Below, piece by piece: positions 43,909 through 53,671 of a stretch of 64,000 bases of DNA. The translations under genes and the position numbers were made by a program. Under the pieces are notes generated by a model. It ran no database searches, was not told the origin of the DNA, and saw nothing but the letters and a program-made list of their open reading frames with translations. Origin of the DNA: Gemmatimonadales bacterium UBA2982 (lineage in GTDB: Bacteria; Gemmatimonadota; Gemmatimonadetes; Longimicrobiales; Gaopeijiaceae). Position 1 is the stretch's first letter. Every line of letters begins with the position of its first letter. The stretch lies in assembly GCA_002347035.1 (NCBI GenBank), contig DEAM01000015.1, positions 5,404 to 69,403 on the forward strand, read 5' to 3'.

Positions 43909-45369
43909 TCAGTAGGCTCGAGCCCACGCTACCTCATGCACGGAAGCGCCCTGTCCAGAAAGACACCTGTCCGGAGACTCCTCTGATCTGAACTCTTCAC
44001 TGACTAGAACCCGAATTGTCGCCTTGGTGCGCTCCTTTACCTCTTCCTCAACCGCTGGGTCACCACTCCACCCAGTGAAGACAAACCCCGCTCCGTGTTC
44101 GAGAGCCTCCTCGAGCTCATCAACGGAAGTAACCCCACGGACTGTATTCTCATCTCGCCGGGCTCGTGCGGTGTCGAGAAGCTCGACTTGGAATTTCTCT
44201 AAGTAAGCAGGAAGCTCTGCTATGACTTGTCCTTCAGGCAAAAAAGCCTTTCGCTTCTCTCCCACCGGAGTCACTCGGCGAGCTAAGGCAAGTTGGCCCT
44301 GTGCCAAGTCTCTAGGGCCAATCTCAATCCTAAAGGGTACACCCTTACCCTCCCACTCATAGAACTTTGCACCGGGGGATAGATTTTCTCTAGAATCATC
44401 CTTCACACGCAGACCCGCTTCAGAAAGCTTGGCGACAATTTCCTTGGTTTTTGCCCGTACGGGTTCAGTATCCTCATCCGTAAGAATAGGAACCACAACA
44501 ACCTGCACTGGTGCCAGCCGAGGAGGGACTACTATTCCATTATCATCGCCGTGGCTCATAACCAACCCCCCCACTAAACGAGTCGATACCCCCCACGATG
44601 TATTCCACGCGTATTCTTCTTGGCCCTCCTCAGACTGGAAGCTTAGATCGAACTGTTTAGCGAAATTCTGCCCAAGGAAGTGTGAAGTGCCTGCCTGAAG
44701 AGCCTTGTTATCCTGCATGAGTGCCTCGCATGAGTAGCTGCGAACCGCCCCCGCAAACTTCTCTGACTCTGACTTAAGACCCGTGAGCGGGGGCATCCCT
44801 ATCCAGTCCTCCATGAAACGCCGATAAACGTCCAAAATCAGCTGGGTTTCATCTTCCGCTTCTTCCGCAGTAGCGTGGGCCGTGTGTCCTTCTTGCCACA
44901 GGAACTCGGTAGTCCGAAGGAAAAGCCGGGTTCGCATCTCCCAACGCATTACGTTGGCCCATTGGTTGATGAGAATCGGAAGGTCTCTATAGCTCTGAAC
45001 CCACTTCGCATACATCGAATAAATAATTGTCTCAGAGGTCGGCCTGACGACGTACGGCTCCTCCAGCTCCTTGCCCCCTGCCTGAGTAATGACGGCAAGC
45101 TCTGGTGCGAATCCCTCTACGTGTTCCTTTTCTCGTTCGATAAAGCTCAGAGGGATAAGTAAAGGAAAGTAAGCATTCTCATGGCCAGTTTCCTTGAACA
45201 TCTTGTCCAAGGCGCTCTGCATATTCTCCCAGATTCCGTAGCCCCAAGGACGAATAACCATGCTTCCGCGCACAGGTGAGTAGTCAGCCAGCTCACTCCT
45301 TTGGACAACCTCATTGTACCAGTTCGCAAAGTCCTCATCTCTTGCGGGCAGCTTCTTGCTTTCAGCCAT
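43909..45369 (-). CDS. proS: Prolyl-tRNA synthetase, short (archaeal/eukaryal-type) form
   Basis: Class IIa synthetase of 486 residues, without the inserted editing domain of the E. coli type, so it is the ProS type 3 form. Start region [22 protein letters not shown], motif 1-2 area [20 protein letters not shown] and [25 protein letters not shown], and the C-terminal zinc-type region shortened to [14 protein letters not shown]. It overlaps the small membrane-protein gene by eight bases. Confidence 0.96.
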   Translation of the reverse strand: MAESKKLPARDEDFANWYNEVVQRSELADYSPVRGSMVIRPWGYGIWENMQSALDKMFKETGHENAYFPLLIPLSFIEREKEHVEGFAPELAVITQAGGKELEEPYVVRPTSETIIYSMYAKWVQSYRDLPILINQWANVMRWEMRTRLFLRTTEFLWQEGHTAHATAEEAEDETQLILDVYRRFMEDWIGMPPLTGLKSESEKFAGAVRSYSCEALMQDNKALQAGTSHFLGQNFAKQFDLSFQSEEGQEEYAWNTSWGVSTRLVGGLVMSHGDDNGIVVPPRLAPVQVVVVPILTDEDTEPVRAKTKEIVAKLSEAGLRVKDDSRENLSPGAKFYEWEGKGVPFRIEIGPRDLAQGQLALARRVTPVGEKRKAFLPEGQVIAELPAYLEKFQVELLDTARARRDENTVRGVTSVDELEEALEHGAGFVFTGWSGDPAVEEEVKERTKATIRVLVSEEFRSEESPDRCLSGQGASVHEVAWARAY

Positions 45370-45673
45370 TTCTTTCTTCTTGAACTCCTTTTGATTCTCG
45401 ACGACGCGTGCGCTCTTCCTTTTTGAATTGTACGATCACAAAGGTGCCCGGCACGACAAACAACAACATTGAAGTGATCAGCCAAACCAGGCGAAAACTA
45501 AGGCCGGAGGGCTCCGTCACGAGCCATGCCAATAACGCTCCGCCAGCGATAGCAAGACCCGCGGCTACAGCCAAAATCACCCACTCGAGCATATCCAGCC
45601 TCCACGCCGCCCTCCTTATAACTTCCCTAGCCACCTCAGCAGCTTCACGTTCCCAAGCACTCGGCTGTTTCAT
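45362..45673 (-). CDS. Small membrane protein between hisS and proS
   Basis: 103 residues. A polar N-terminal helix (SAWEREAAEVAREVIRRAAWRL) is followed by two hydrophobic segments (MLEWVILAVAAGLAIAGGALL and LVWLITSMLLFVVPGTFVIV) and an Arg/Glu-rich tail ([19 protein letters not shown]). No recognised family. It overlaps hisS by four bases and proS by eight, so it is translated in a coupled run; the overlaps argue that it is a real gene. Confidence 0.65.
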   Translation of the reverse strand: MKQPSAWEREAAEVAREVIRRAAWRLDMLEWVILAVAAGLAIAGGALLAWLVTEPSGLSFRLVWLITSMLLFVVPGTFVIVQFKKEERTRRRESKGVQEERNG

Positions 45674-46953
45674 TCCAGCTCCGATACTGGAAGCTCATGC
45701 TCCACACCAGACTCCATCTCCCTGAGCGTGACACATCCTCGGGCTAGTTCGTCTGGCCCGATAATCAGAACCTGACCAGCCCCTTCCCGCACGGCAGCCT
45801 TCAGCTGCTTAGCTAAACTCTGGTCCCTTAGTGGATAGGCCACGCTTCTGCCGTTCTCTCTCAACGCATGTGCGATACGAAGGGCCTCAGCCCGCTCGTC
45901 AGAAGAAACCGTGACAATGAAATAGTCGATCGATCGATCGAACTCAGGTATCAAGCCAGAATCGGCAAGAAGCTCTCCCAGAACTACATCACCCATGCCA
46001 AATCCCACCGCCGGTAGTGGCTCGCCTCCGACTAACTCTAGAAGTCTGTCGTAGCGACCGCCCCCACAAATCGCCCTAAGGTCACGTCCCGTATCGAAAA
46101 GCTCAAAGACAATCCCAGTGTAGTATGCAAGCCCCCTTACAATGCGAAGGTCGATCTCTACATATTCTCGAAGACCCATGGCCTCAAGAGCACCAAGATA
46201 AGTTTGGACCCGAGCCAGCGCCGTGCTCACTTCTCCGCTCTTGATTATGTCCTCAGGCAAACCCTCCAAGCTGACCGCATCAAATATTTCGAGTAGGGCA
46301 TCAGCGCGGGATATTTCCAATCCAACATCCTTAACTAACGCTTCCAAAGAAGTTTCTCGGGGCACCCGTTCGAGCTTGTCAATCACACCAAACGCAACCG
46401 CTAGTGCGTTCTCCTCAACTCCAAAAGCCTTCATTAAAGCACTCAGGAGACGTCGGTCAGATACTCTCGCTCGGAAGTGGTCAGCTGTGAGCCCAAACTC
46501 CCGAAGTCCATCTATGGCCACTGCAAGGACCTCTGCATCCGCGGCAACATCTTCCTCTCCAACGATATCGACATTCCATTGGAAGTGTTCCCTGAGCCTG
46601 CCCCGCTGCTGTCTCTCGTAGCGGAATAACTGAGGGACGGAAAACCAGCGGATTGGCTTGCTCATCGCCCTGCTCCTGTCACCCAGGATTCGAGCGAGTG
46701 AAGGCGTCATCTCAGGCCGCAGCGCAACCTCCCGATCTCCCTTGTCAGTGAAGCTATACAACTGACCTACGATCTCCCCCCCACTCTTCTCAACGTACAG
46801 ATCCAATGATTCAAGGGGGGGGCCATCATACTCCAACAGGCCGTAACGCTTTGAAACCCGGCGCCATGTTTCGACAATATGCGAACGCAGAGCCAAGTCT
46901 TCAGGCGGAAAGTCTCTGAAACCGGGAAGTCTCTTGAATGCTGATGTTGCCAT
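45670..46953 (-). CDS. hisS: Histidyl-tRNA synthetase
   Basis: Class IIa synthetase of 427 residues. It begins ATSAFKRLPGFRDFPPEDL, has motif 2 in ALRPEMTPSLARI and FRYERQQRGRLREHFQWNVD, the histidine-specific ICGGGRYDRLLELVGG and GLAYYTGIVFE, and a C-terminal anticodon-binding domain. It follows folC by 34 bases. Confidence 0.97.
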   Translation of the reverse strand: MATSAFKRLPGFRDFPPEDLALRSHIVETWRRVSKRYGLLEYDGPPLESLDLYVEKSGGEIVGQLYSFTDKGDREVALRPEMTPSLARILGDRSRAMSKPIRWFSVPQLFRYERQQRGRLREHFQWNVDIVGEEDVAADAEVLAVAIDGLREFGLTADHFRARVSDRRLLSALMKAFGVEENALAVAFGVIDKLERVPRETSLEALVKDVGLEISRADALLEIFDAVSLEGLPEDIIKSGEVSTALARVQTYLGALEAMGLREYVEIDLRIVRGLAYYTGIVFELFDTGRDLRAICGGGRYDRLLELVGGEPLPAVGFGMGDVVLGELLADSGLIPEFDRSIDYFIVTVSSDERAEALRIAHALRENGRSVAYPLRDQSLAKQLKAAVREGAGQVLIIGPDELARGCVTLREMESGVEHELPVSELE

Positions 46954-46987
46954 GTTGGCGCCGAATCTAGCGGGGGCTGAAGAGAGT

Positions 46988-48322
46988 TCAACTCAGTGGA
47001 TCAAGTCCAAGTAACCTCATCGCGCTACCCACGGTGTGCACAGAGCCAGTCGCGATAACGCTACCATTACCAGCCAGCTTAACTGCTTTTTGCAGGGCTT
47101 GGGTAAAATCTTCTTCTACTTCGACGTGCAAGTCCACCGGAATCTCTTCAGCAGCCGACTGAGGATCCCAAAATTCCTGGTCGGAGAGCGACGGCGCTCG
47201 GGTTAGGATGACCATATCCAGTCTAGTTAAAAGGATTGGAAGCATAGTCTTCCAATCCTTATCACTGAGAATACTCACCAAGCCGACAAGTGGGCCAGGC
47301 GAGTGGATCTGCCCCAGAGTCTCCGTAAATGATCGCATTCCAGCTGGATTATGTGCCACATCGAAAATCCATGTGAGACCTTCGATAACACGAATATCGG
47401 CTCTTCCGCGATATTTCACTTTTGAGATTCCGCTAATAACGTCGTTCGCCTCTGGAATCAAAGAATTCGGGAGTTCCTCTAGGACTGCTACGGCAAGGGA
47501 TGTATTAGTCGCCTGGTGGGTGCCAACTAGCGGAGTCACGAGTTTTAGTTCGCCCCATTTAGCCGTTTTGGTATAAAAGGAAGTCGCTCTTTTATTGACC
47601 TTGACCCTGGAAACCCTTTCACGATCCACGAACACTAGAGGGGCCCCAACTTCAGCAGCCAATTGCTCAAATAATGCCTTCAAGTCTTCGCTGGTTTCAG
47701 TTGTAACGAAAGGCACCCCTGGCTTCATTATACCAGCTTTTTCTCGAGCAATTTCGAGAACCGTTTCACCGAGGTAATAGCTATGATCCTTTGCCACGTT
47801 GGTCACAGCTGCCACCTCTGGCCTAAGAACGTTTGTGGCGTCTAGTCGGCCGCCGAGCCCAACCTCTGCTGCTAACACCTGCACGCCTTCCTTAGCAAAG
47901 GCATACATAGCCAACACGGTAATGGCTTCGAAAAACGTAAGACCAAACCTCATTACTGAGGCACGAACCTGTCCAGCGTATTCTAGTAACGTTGCTTCTG
48001 GTAGGGGACTCCCATTGATGAGGAGGCGCTCCCTGAACGAAATCAGGTGCGGGGATGTGTAACAGGCCACTTTCAACCCACGCTCCGTTAATACCGAAGA
48101 GATGGTCGAACTCACCGAACCCTTACCGTTCGTTCCACCTACATGGATGCTCGGATAGTTTCGGTGAGGATCGCCAAGATCCCCTAGAGCATTTTCTGTC
48201 CGCTCTAGAGACCAATGTGTAGCCGTTGGAAGCGGCGGGAAGAGTCGGTCGAATAAGGGGTCAGGAAATGCCTGATCAGCACGAACAGGCACAAACAGCG
48301 GGGGCGTACCTACGTGTCCCAA
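46988..48322 (-). CDS. folC: Folylpolyglutamate synthase / dihydrofolate synthase
   Basis: 444 residues of the Mur-ligase-like family that adds glutamate to folates. The P-loop is HVGGTNGKGSVSSTI; SPHLISFRERLLINGSPL, EVGLGGRLDATNVL and the later DVAHNPAGM are typical of FolC. It overlaps accD by 13 bases. accD-folC adjacency is common in bacteria. Confidence 0.95.
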   Translation of the reverse strand: MGHVGTPPLFVPVRADQAFPDPLFDRLFPPLPTATHWSLERTENALGDLGDPHRNYPSIHVGGTNGKGSVSSTISSVLTERGLKVACYTSPHLISFRERLLINGSPLPEATLLEYAGQVRASVMRFGLTFFEAITVLAMYAFAKEGVQVLAAEVGLGGRLDATNVLRPEVAAVTNVAKDHSYYLGETVLEIAREKAGIMKPGVPFVTTETSEDLKALFEQLAAEVGAPLVFVDRERVSRVKVNKRATSFYTKTAKWGELKLVTPLVGTHQATNTSLAVAVLEELPNSLIPEANDVISGISKVKYRGRADIRVIEGLTWIFDVAHNPAGMRSFTETLGQIHSPGPLVGLVSILSDKDWKTMLPILLTRLDMVILTRAPSLSDQEFWDPQSAAEEIPVDLHVEVEEDFTQALQKAVKLAGNGSVIATGSVHTVGSAMRLLGLDPLS

Positions 48323-49158
48323 CCGGCGTATTGGTGCCGGAGGATAGTAGCCACTGTGTCCTTAAGCTCCCGTCGATCGACTACCCGGTCGACCATCCCA
48401 TGATCTCTCACGAATTCAGCGCTTTGAAAACCCTGGGGAAGTTCCTGTTTGATTGTTTCCTCAATGACCCTGGGCCCTGCGAAACCAATCAAAGCGCCTG
48501 GTTCTGCGAGGTTAACGTCCCCCAACATCGCGTAAGAAGCCGTGACCCCACCTGTGGTGGGGTGCGTCAAGATAGATACGAACGGAATTGCCTCATCGTG
48601 AAGACGGGAGAGGGCGGCTGAGGTCTTAGCCATCTGCATAAGGGAGTATATTCCCTCCTGCATCCGGGCACCTCCAGAGGCACTGACAATCACCAGTGGG
48701 ACCTTGGCTTCTCGGGCGGTGTCCGCAACCCGATAGATCTTCTCTCCTACCACAGAGCCCATTGAACCTCCGATGAACTGAAAGTCCATCACAGCTATAG
48801 TGATGTCGATCCCATCGAGGGTCCCAGTGCCTGTAACCACAGCCTCATTCTTACCCTTGGCCTCCGCACTAGCGATTCGCTCGGGATAAGATTTTTGGTC
48901 ACTAAAACCAAGAGGATCGCTAGCGCTTAGATCTTCATTCAGCTCTTCGAATGTCCCCTTATCAAGAAGAATGCTGAGATAGGCCTCGACTGAAATCCTC
49001 ATGTGATGGTTACAGTTCGGACAAATGTTTAGGTTTTTGCCGAGGCGCTCACGATAGCAAATCTCGCCGCACCCAGGACACTTATCGAATACGTCCTTAG
49101 GAACGTCTCTTCTACCCTGAGCCGTGAGTGGCTTCTTGTCCTTACGGAACCAGGCCAT
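48310..49158 (-). CDS. accD: Acetyl-CoA carboxylase carboxyltransferase subunit beta
   Basis: 282 residues. The zinc ribbon is intact (Cys27, Cys30, Cys46, Cys49 in KCPGCGEICY and NICPNCN). The crotonase-like carboxyltransferase core contains SASGGARMQEG, PTTGGVTASYAMLGD and EPGALIGFAGPRVIEETI. It transfers carboxyl from biotin to acetyl-CoA in fatty acid synthesis, with accA elsewhere. AGGAGATCC precedes the ATG. Confidence 0.97.
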   Translation of the reverse strand: MAWFRKDKKPLTAQGRRDVPKDVFDKCPGCGEICYRERLGKNLNICPNCNHHMRISVEAYLSILLDKGTFEELNEDLSASDPLGFSDQKSYPERIASAEAKGKNEAVVTGTGTLDGIDITIAVMDFQFIGGSMGSVVGEKIYRVADTAREAKVPLVIVSASGGARMQEGIYSLMQMAKTSAALSRLHDEAIPFVSILTHPTTGGVTASYAMLGDVNLAEPGALIGFAGPRVIEETIKQELPQGFQSAEFVRDHGMVDRVVDRRELKDTVATILRHQYAGWDT

Positions 49159-49183
49159 GGATCTCCTGTGGGCTACCTACTCG

Positions 49184-50419
49184 TCACCATTCATGTGCGA
49201 CTCGGACGGCCACGGCCACAGCAACCCAAGACATAAAGAGGAAAGTGCCCCCATAACTGACGAACGGGAGCGGGATGCCAGTGATTGGCAAAACACCTAC
49301 GGTCATGCCAATATTTACAAATATGTGGACAAGCCAGGTGCCGAAGATACCGAGGAGAACCAGGCCGGCAAAGGGATCCGCAGACTTCTCTGCTAAATGA
49401 ACCATCCGGCTCAGCACATAAGTGAAAACTGAGATTGCCAAGGCCGCACCTAAAAATCCGAGCTCCTCGCCAACAACGCTAAAAATAAAATCAGTATGTT
49501 GCTCTGGAAGGAAATCGTATCGTTTCTGGGATCCCAGCGTGAAACCCTGCCCCATCACTCCACCACTACCTATAGCTACCTTTGACTGGATAATCTGGTA
49601 ACCTGCCCCACGTGGATCCACCTCCGGGTCTAGATAGACTAGAATGCGGTTCTGCTGGTAGGTTGCAAGTGAGTTCCAGAGCGGTCTTGAGATGGTGGCT
49701 GATGCGAAGTTGGCCACAACTAGGGCAACTGATTCAAAGAGGAACAGCCGGTACCTATAGAGATAAAGGAAGCCTATCAGTGCTATGATGTAGAAAGACC
49801 AGATACGCGTATCGTATGAGAGAAACAACCCTATGACCGGGCTAGCAACGAGTAGTAACAGAGCCACTGGGGTGCCAGCCCAGTAGAGCATCGCAAATAG
49901 AATCCCCACAAAAGCAATGGCGGTACCCAGATCAGGCTGAAGCATGACTAGGCCTAGGGGCAGACCTACTAGTATGGCAGGCACCAGTAGATCCTTCAGC
50001 GATGTGAGCGGCGCTTCCCTTTGGGAGAGCACTCTTGCAACGACTAGAACAGTCGCAAGCTTAGCAATTTCAGAAGGCTGGAATCCGATAAAGCCAAGGT
50101 CGATCCAACTCCTTACACCAACTGCTGTCCCAACTCCTGTACCAATTATGAGAGTGATCCCGAGAAGAACTATGCTGATGACATAGGCGGGGATTGCAAC
50201 CCATTCAATCCACCTAAGTGGCACACGGACAAGAACCGTAAAAGCTACCAGCGCCAGCCCAAACCAAAGGCTTTGCCGCAACCACGCGCTGTCTGTCACG
50301 GGATTAGGAATATGTACCGCACCTGCTGAGTAGATCATTGCTATCCCAAAAACCGAGAGACCCACGATGGTGAAGACCAACCTGGAGTCGACAGCCCAAC
50401 GGTCCAAAACTTTGATCAT
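49184..50419 (-). CDS. rodA: Rod shape-determining protein RodA (SEDS peptidoglycan glycosyltransferase)
   Basis: SEDS-family polytopic membrane protein, about ten helices, that polymerises lateral-wall glycan with PBP2. The start at ATG 50419 overlaps the mrdA stop by four bases (ATGA); an upstream in-frame start would intrude 45 bases into mrdA. SEDS signatures include QPDLGTAIAFVGILFAMLYWAG and GHERRYDF-like SQKRYDFLPEQHTDFIFSVVGEELGFLG, and the end PLPFVSYGGTFLFM. Product 411 residues. Confidence 0.95.
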   Translation of the reverse strand: MIKVLDRWAVDSRLVFTIVGLSVFGIAMIYSAGAVHIPNPVTDSAWLRQSLWFGLALVAFTVLVRVPLRWIEWVAIPAYVISIVLLGITLIIGTGVGTAVGVRSWIDLGFIGFQPSEIAKLATVLVVARVLSQREAPLTSLKDLLVPAILVGLPLGLVMLQPDLGTAIAFVGILFAMLYWAGTPVALLLLVASPVIGLFLSYDTRIWSFYIIALIGFLYLYRYRLFLFESVALVVANFASATISRPLWNSLATYQQNRILVYLDPEVDPRGAGYQIIQSKVAIGSGGVMGQGFTLGSQKRYDFLPEQHTDFIFSVVGEELGFLGAALAISVFTYVLSRMVHLAEKSADPFAGLVLLGIFGTWLVHIFVNIGMTVGVLPITGIPLPFVSYGGTFLFMSWVAVAVAVRVAHEW

Positions 50420-52296
50420 TGCGGGGCTTCGGTCCGCGGTGCATACCGAGCGGAATACCAAGGTGTTGGAATTCCTCTTAACAAATGTTCGCGATATGTC
50501 TGAACAGAATCGATTGGAATCCCGTAACGCTTTCGGAGATAGAAGTCTGCTGTTTTTGCCATTATGGGTGCAGCCATAGCAGAGCCACTCGCCCCGTATT
50601 CGACTATCACCGCCACAACGATCTCAGGAGCCTCACCCGGTCGGCCGGCCATCCCAGCAAACCACGCATGGGGTTCTGCTAATTCAGCCTGACTCAGAGC
50701 GTGTTCTCCAGTGCCAGTCTTCCCGATGACTTCCCAATGCTCGAGAGCAGTACCAAAATGCGCTGTACCACCTGGAGCAGTCACCTTACGGAGCCCTTCT
50801 CTAAGGGCTTCGATGTGCTCGGGTTCTAGATCTAGGCTCCAGCTCTGACCCAAATCAATCCCTCGAGCTATAGTTGGAGCTGGTGCGGAACCGTTTCGTG
50901 CAAGGGCAAGGTAGAACTGCGCTACCTTAAGTGGAGTTTGCGAGTTCGGGCCTTGCCCGATTGCGAGATTTAGCACCTCACCTTGTGAGGGAGAGTAGTT
51001 GAAGTTTCGATTCCACCATTCCCTCTCGGCGGGAAAGATCCCTCTGCTCTCCTGAGGCAAGTCCACTCCGCATTGGCGACTGAAACCAATGTTCGTCGCG
51101 CGACGAAGCATGTCGTCGAGTCCAATTCGGAGCCCCAACTGATAGAAATATACATCACAAGAATTCCCAATCGCTTCTGCTAATGTCTGGTAACCATGCC
51201 CCCCAGCATCGTGGCAGCGCCAATAACGGTCACCATAAAACCAACCCCCATTACAGGGCACTGACATATGCTCGTCCGGCGTAACCACTCCCAGATCTAG
51301 AGCGATCCCAGCCGCCGCTAATTTCCATGTGGAGGCAGGAGGATAGAGGCCAAGAACTGCTCTATCGAAGAGCGGCCTTTTCTCATCAGTATTGAGCGCA
51401 TTCCAATGCTCTTGTTCGATGCCACCTACAAATTCGTTCGGATCGAACGAAGGAGCTGAGTAAAGAGCCAGCACACCCCCATCATCAGGGTCGAGAGCTA
51501 CCACCGCTCCTGCCATTGAGTCGGGAAAGATCTGGTGAATCCATTCCTGGAGTTCAAGATCAATGTTCAACCTCAGTTCCCCTCCCTCCTCTCCAGGGTC
51601 GGTGCTGACACCCGCGAAGTCACCGACAATGCGCCCCCGAGCGTCAAATTCTACGTACTTCAGACCTCGACGACCCTGGAGTAGTGCCTCATACTGCTTC
51701 TCGATCCCACCTTTTCCAACGATCATCCCTTGTTCATAGCGTTCTTCAGGAAATGCCGACAAGCTAAGCTCTTCGCCTGTAATCTCACCCACGTACCCGA
51801 GCACGTGGGCTGCCGCTTCCCTTACGAGATACCTTCGACGTGGTCGCATCTCGATGTACAGACCTGGAAATTCAGCCCTTCTCTCCTCAAGCGCCGAAAT
51901 AACCTGGAAATCGGCGTCAGCATCAACGATGACTTCGCGCCCGAAGCGCGCCATAGTCGAAACAACCCTCTCAATCTGAGGTTCGGATATTTCTACGTAA
52001 TCCGACATGCGCTCGAGAGTGGCTCTGGCAGAGTCCAGAGGCCCAGGAAGGAGGGTGATCGCATACCCCGGAACGTTATCGGCAAGAATCTGTCCGTTGC
52101 GATCATAAATTATCCCCCGAGAAGTAGGGATCGGCAACTGACGAATCCGGTTTGATTCAGCCCTAAGTTCCCAGGTGCTGGAACCGAGCACTTGAATACG
52201 GAAAAAAGCGACTGTGAGCGCAGCCATGACTACGGCAATTGCAATGTACACTCCAAGTGCTCGACGCTTTCTCTCGTGGGGCATGCGAAGGTTCAT
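50416..52296 (-). CDS. mrdA: Penicillin-binding protein 2 (elongasome transpeptidase)
   Basis: 626-residue class B PBP. One N-terminal anchor (ALGVYIAIAVVMAALTVAFF), a dimer domain (TSRGIIYDRNGQILADN), and the transpeptidase with SxxK as Ser322-TWK, S-x-D as Ser379-CD, and KTGT at 526-529. It crosslinks lateral peptidoglycan with RodA. It overlaps mreD and rodA by four bases each, forming a coupled mreBCD-mrdA-rodA set. Confidence 0.96.
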   Translation of the reverse strand: MNLRMPHERKRRALGVYIAIAVVMAALTVAFFRIQVLGSSTWELRAESNRIRQLPIPTSRGIIYDRNGQILADNVPGYAITLLPGPLDSARATLERMSDYVEISEPQIERVVSTMARFGREVIVDADADFQVISALEERRAEFPGLYIEMRPRRRYLVREAAAHVLGYVGEITGEELSLSAFPEERYEQGMIVGKGGIEKQYEALLQGRRGLKYVEFDARGRIVGDFAGVSTDPGEEGGELRLNIDLELQEWIHQIFPDSMAGAVVALDPDDGGVLALYSAPSFDPNEFVGGIEQEHWNALNTDEKRPLFDRAVLGLYPPASTWKLAAAGIALDLGVVTPDEHMSVPCNGGWFYGDRYWRCHDAGGHGYQTLAEAIGNSCDVYFYQLGLRIGLDDMLRRATNIGFSRQCGVDLPQESRGIFPAEREWWNRNFNYSPSQGEVLNLAIGQGPNSQTPLKVAQFYLALARNGSAPAPTIARGIDLGQSWSLDLEPEHIEALREGLRKVTAPGGTAHFGTALEHWEVIGKTGTGEHALSQAELAEPHAWFAGMAGRPGEAPEIVVAVIVEYGASGSAMAAPIMAKTADFYLRKRYGIPIDSVQTYREHLLRGIPTPWYSARYAPRTEAPQ

Positions 52297-52775
52297 TGGT
52301 TTCTGACCAGACCCATTAAAGTGACCAAGCCCATACCCACTAGAGCAGCGTAAAGAGCTGCTGGGGCACCTTCTACTAGTACCTGTTCAACAAACGGCTG
52401 ACGAAACTCTTGGCCCATCACCATCCAGTGTAACAAATCCCGCATCCACTTTCCTGCAAGAAAGTATGAGAACACGAATAACCTGGAGTCACCCACAAAC
52501 AGGTCTCTTGTGAATGCTCCAAAAACTCCAATCACAGTCATCGTAACGCTGTTCGCGCCAAACGCGAGCACAGTGAGGGAGTCCTCAACAAGCCCGAACA
52601 AAAGTCCGACCAGTGACGCACCCCCAATACCGACTTCCCTGGCGGTAAGCAGTAACCCAATGGTTAGCAGGTCGGGAGCCGACTCACCTAACCCGAAGCC
52701 CACGTGGAGGACAAAGTGGAGTGGGAACAACATTACGACCAGAATCCATAACCCCTTGGGTGTTCCTTGGCTCAT
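52293..52775 (-). CDS. mreD: Rod shape-determining protein MreD
   Basis: 160-residue polytopic inner-membrane protein (about five helices). The family is poorly conserved, but position between mreC and mrdA and the pattern of hydrophobic segments (GVFGAFTRDLFVGDSRLFVFSYFLAG, PAALYAALVGMGLVTLMG) fit. Four-base overlaps on both sides. Confidence 0.88.
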   Translation of the reverse strand: MSQGTPKGLWILVVMLFPLHFVLHVGFGLGESAPDLLTIGLLLTAREVGIGGASLVGLLFGLVEDSLTVLAFGANSVTMTVIGVFGAFTRDLFVGDSRLFVFSYFLAGKWMRDLLHWMVMGQEFRQPFVEQVLVEGAPAALYAALVGMGLVTLMGLVRNQ

Positions 52776-53659
52776 AATTCAGGGCCCCTACCCGTATCTT
52801 CCTCTTCGGCTTCGAGCGAGTCAGTCCACATGTCGGCCATATCACCAGGAGCGTTGACTACAGCCACGAGTACATGCGTGGCCGACCCAGGCTGGAAATT
52901 GGGCTGCAGCCAATAACTCTTTCGCCAAGACCCTTGTTCTTCCGCAATACCTTGAATTCTACCTATCGGGATACCTCTAGGAAAAACACCACCTAGCCCA
53001 CTAGTAACAACAAGCATTCCCTCCCCAACCAGTTGATTGTAGGCCGTCCCATTGAGCATTAGCTGATCCTGCTCCCGAAAGGCGCCCCGGACATTTTCAA
53101 CAATCCCAAAGGCTTCCCCATCCACAAGCATAGCACTCGCCCGAAAGTCCGGGTGCGTCCAGTCAATTCCAACCGCAATGCCAGGCTGAACGTCCCGAAT
53201 CTGCCCGAGTAGCCCATGTGGGCCTACCACAGGAGCCCCCGTGCGTACACCATCCTCATAACCTACATCGACCAAGAACATACTCTCAGAACCTGCCGTA
53301 CCCGGACGCAGCACTGAGGCAGGTAGGTATGAAGGGCCTATGCGTTCCCCTAGGCCCAGCAGACCACGTAGTGTCCGATTTTCGTCTACAAGAGCTGACT
53401 GAGTGGATGTCACTGACGTTAGAGAGTCGAGGTCTCTCAACAACAGCTCGGTCTGTGAAGATCGCATGCGTGCATCAGCGAATAGCTCTTGAGTAGCTAT
53501 GAAGGGCCTCAGCACAGTGGCCTGCACCGATAGGGCTATCCGCTGCTGGGCAGCTTCCGGTAGGTAGGAAACACCTGCAGACACTACTACAACTGCTAAA
53601 GCGAATCTGATCTGGTGATTTCGTCCGATTCTTTCCGGCTCAGGCGTGTACGCCACCAC
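52772..53659 (-). CDS. mreC: Rod shape-determining protein MreC
   Basis: 295 residues with one N-terminal anchor (LALAVVVVSAGVSYLPEA), a coiled coil and a beta-rich periplasmic domain (LPASVLRPG, VDVGYEDGVRTGAPVVGPHGLLGQI, LVVTSGLGGVFPRGIPIGRI) characteristic of MreC. It links MreB to PBP2. A 12-base gap follows mreB. Confidence 0.95.
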   Translation of the reverse strand: MVAYTPEPERIGRNHQIRFALAVVVVSAGVSYLPEAAQQRIALSVQATVLRPFIATQELFADARMRSSQTELLLRDLDSLTSVTSTQSALVDENRTLRGLLGLGERIGPSYLPASVLRPGTAGSESMFLVDVGYEDGVRTGAPVVGPHGLLGQIRDVQPGIAVGIDWTHPDFRASAMLVDGEAFGIVENVRGAFREQDQLMLNGTAYNQLVGEGMLVVTSGLGGVFPRGIPIGRIQGIAEEQGSWRKSYWLQPNFQPGSATHVLVAVVNAPGDMADMWTDSLEAEEEDTGRGPEL

Positions 53660-53671
53660 GCTACCCCTGTT

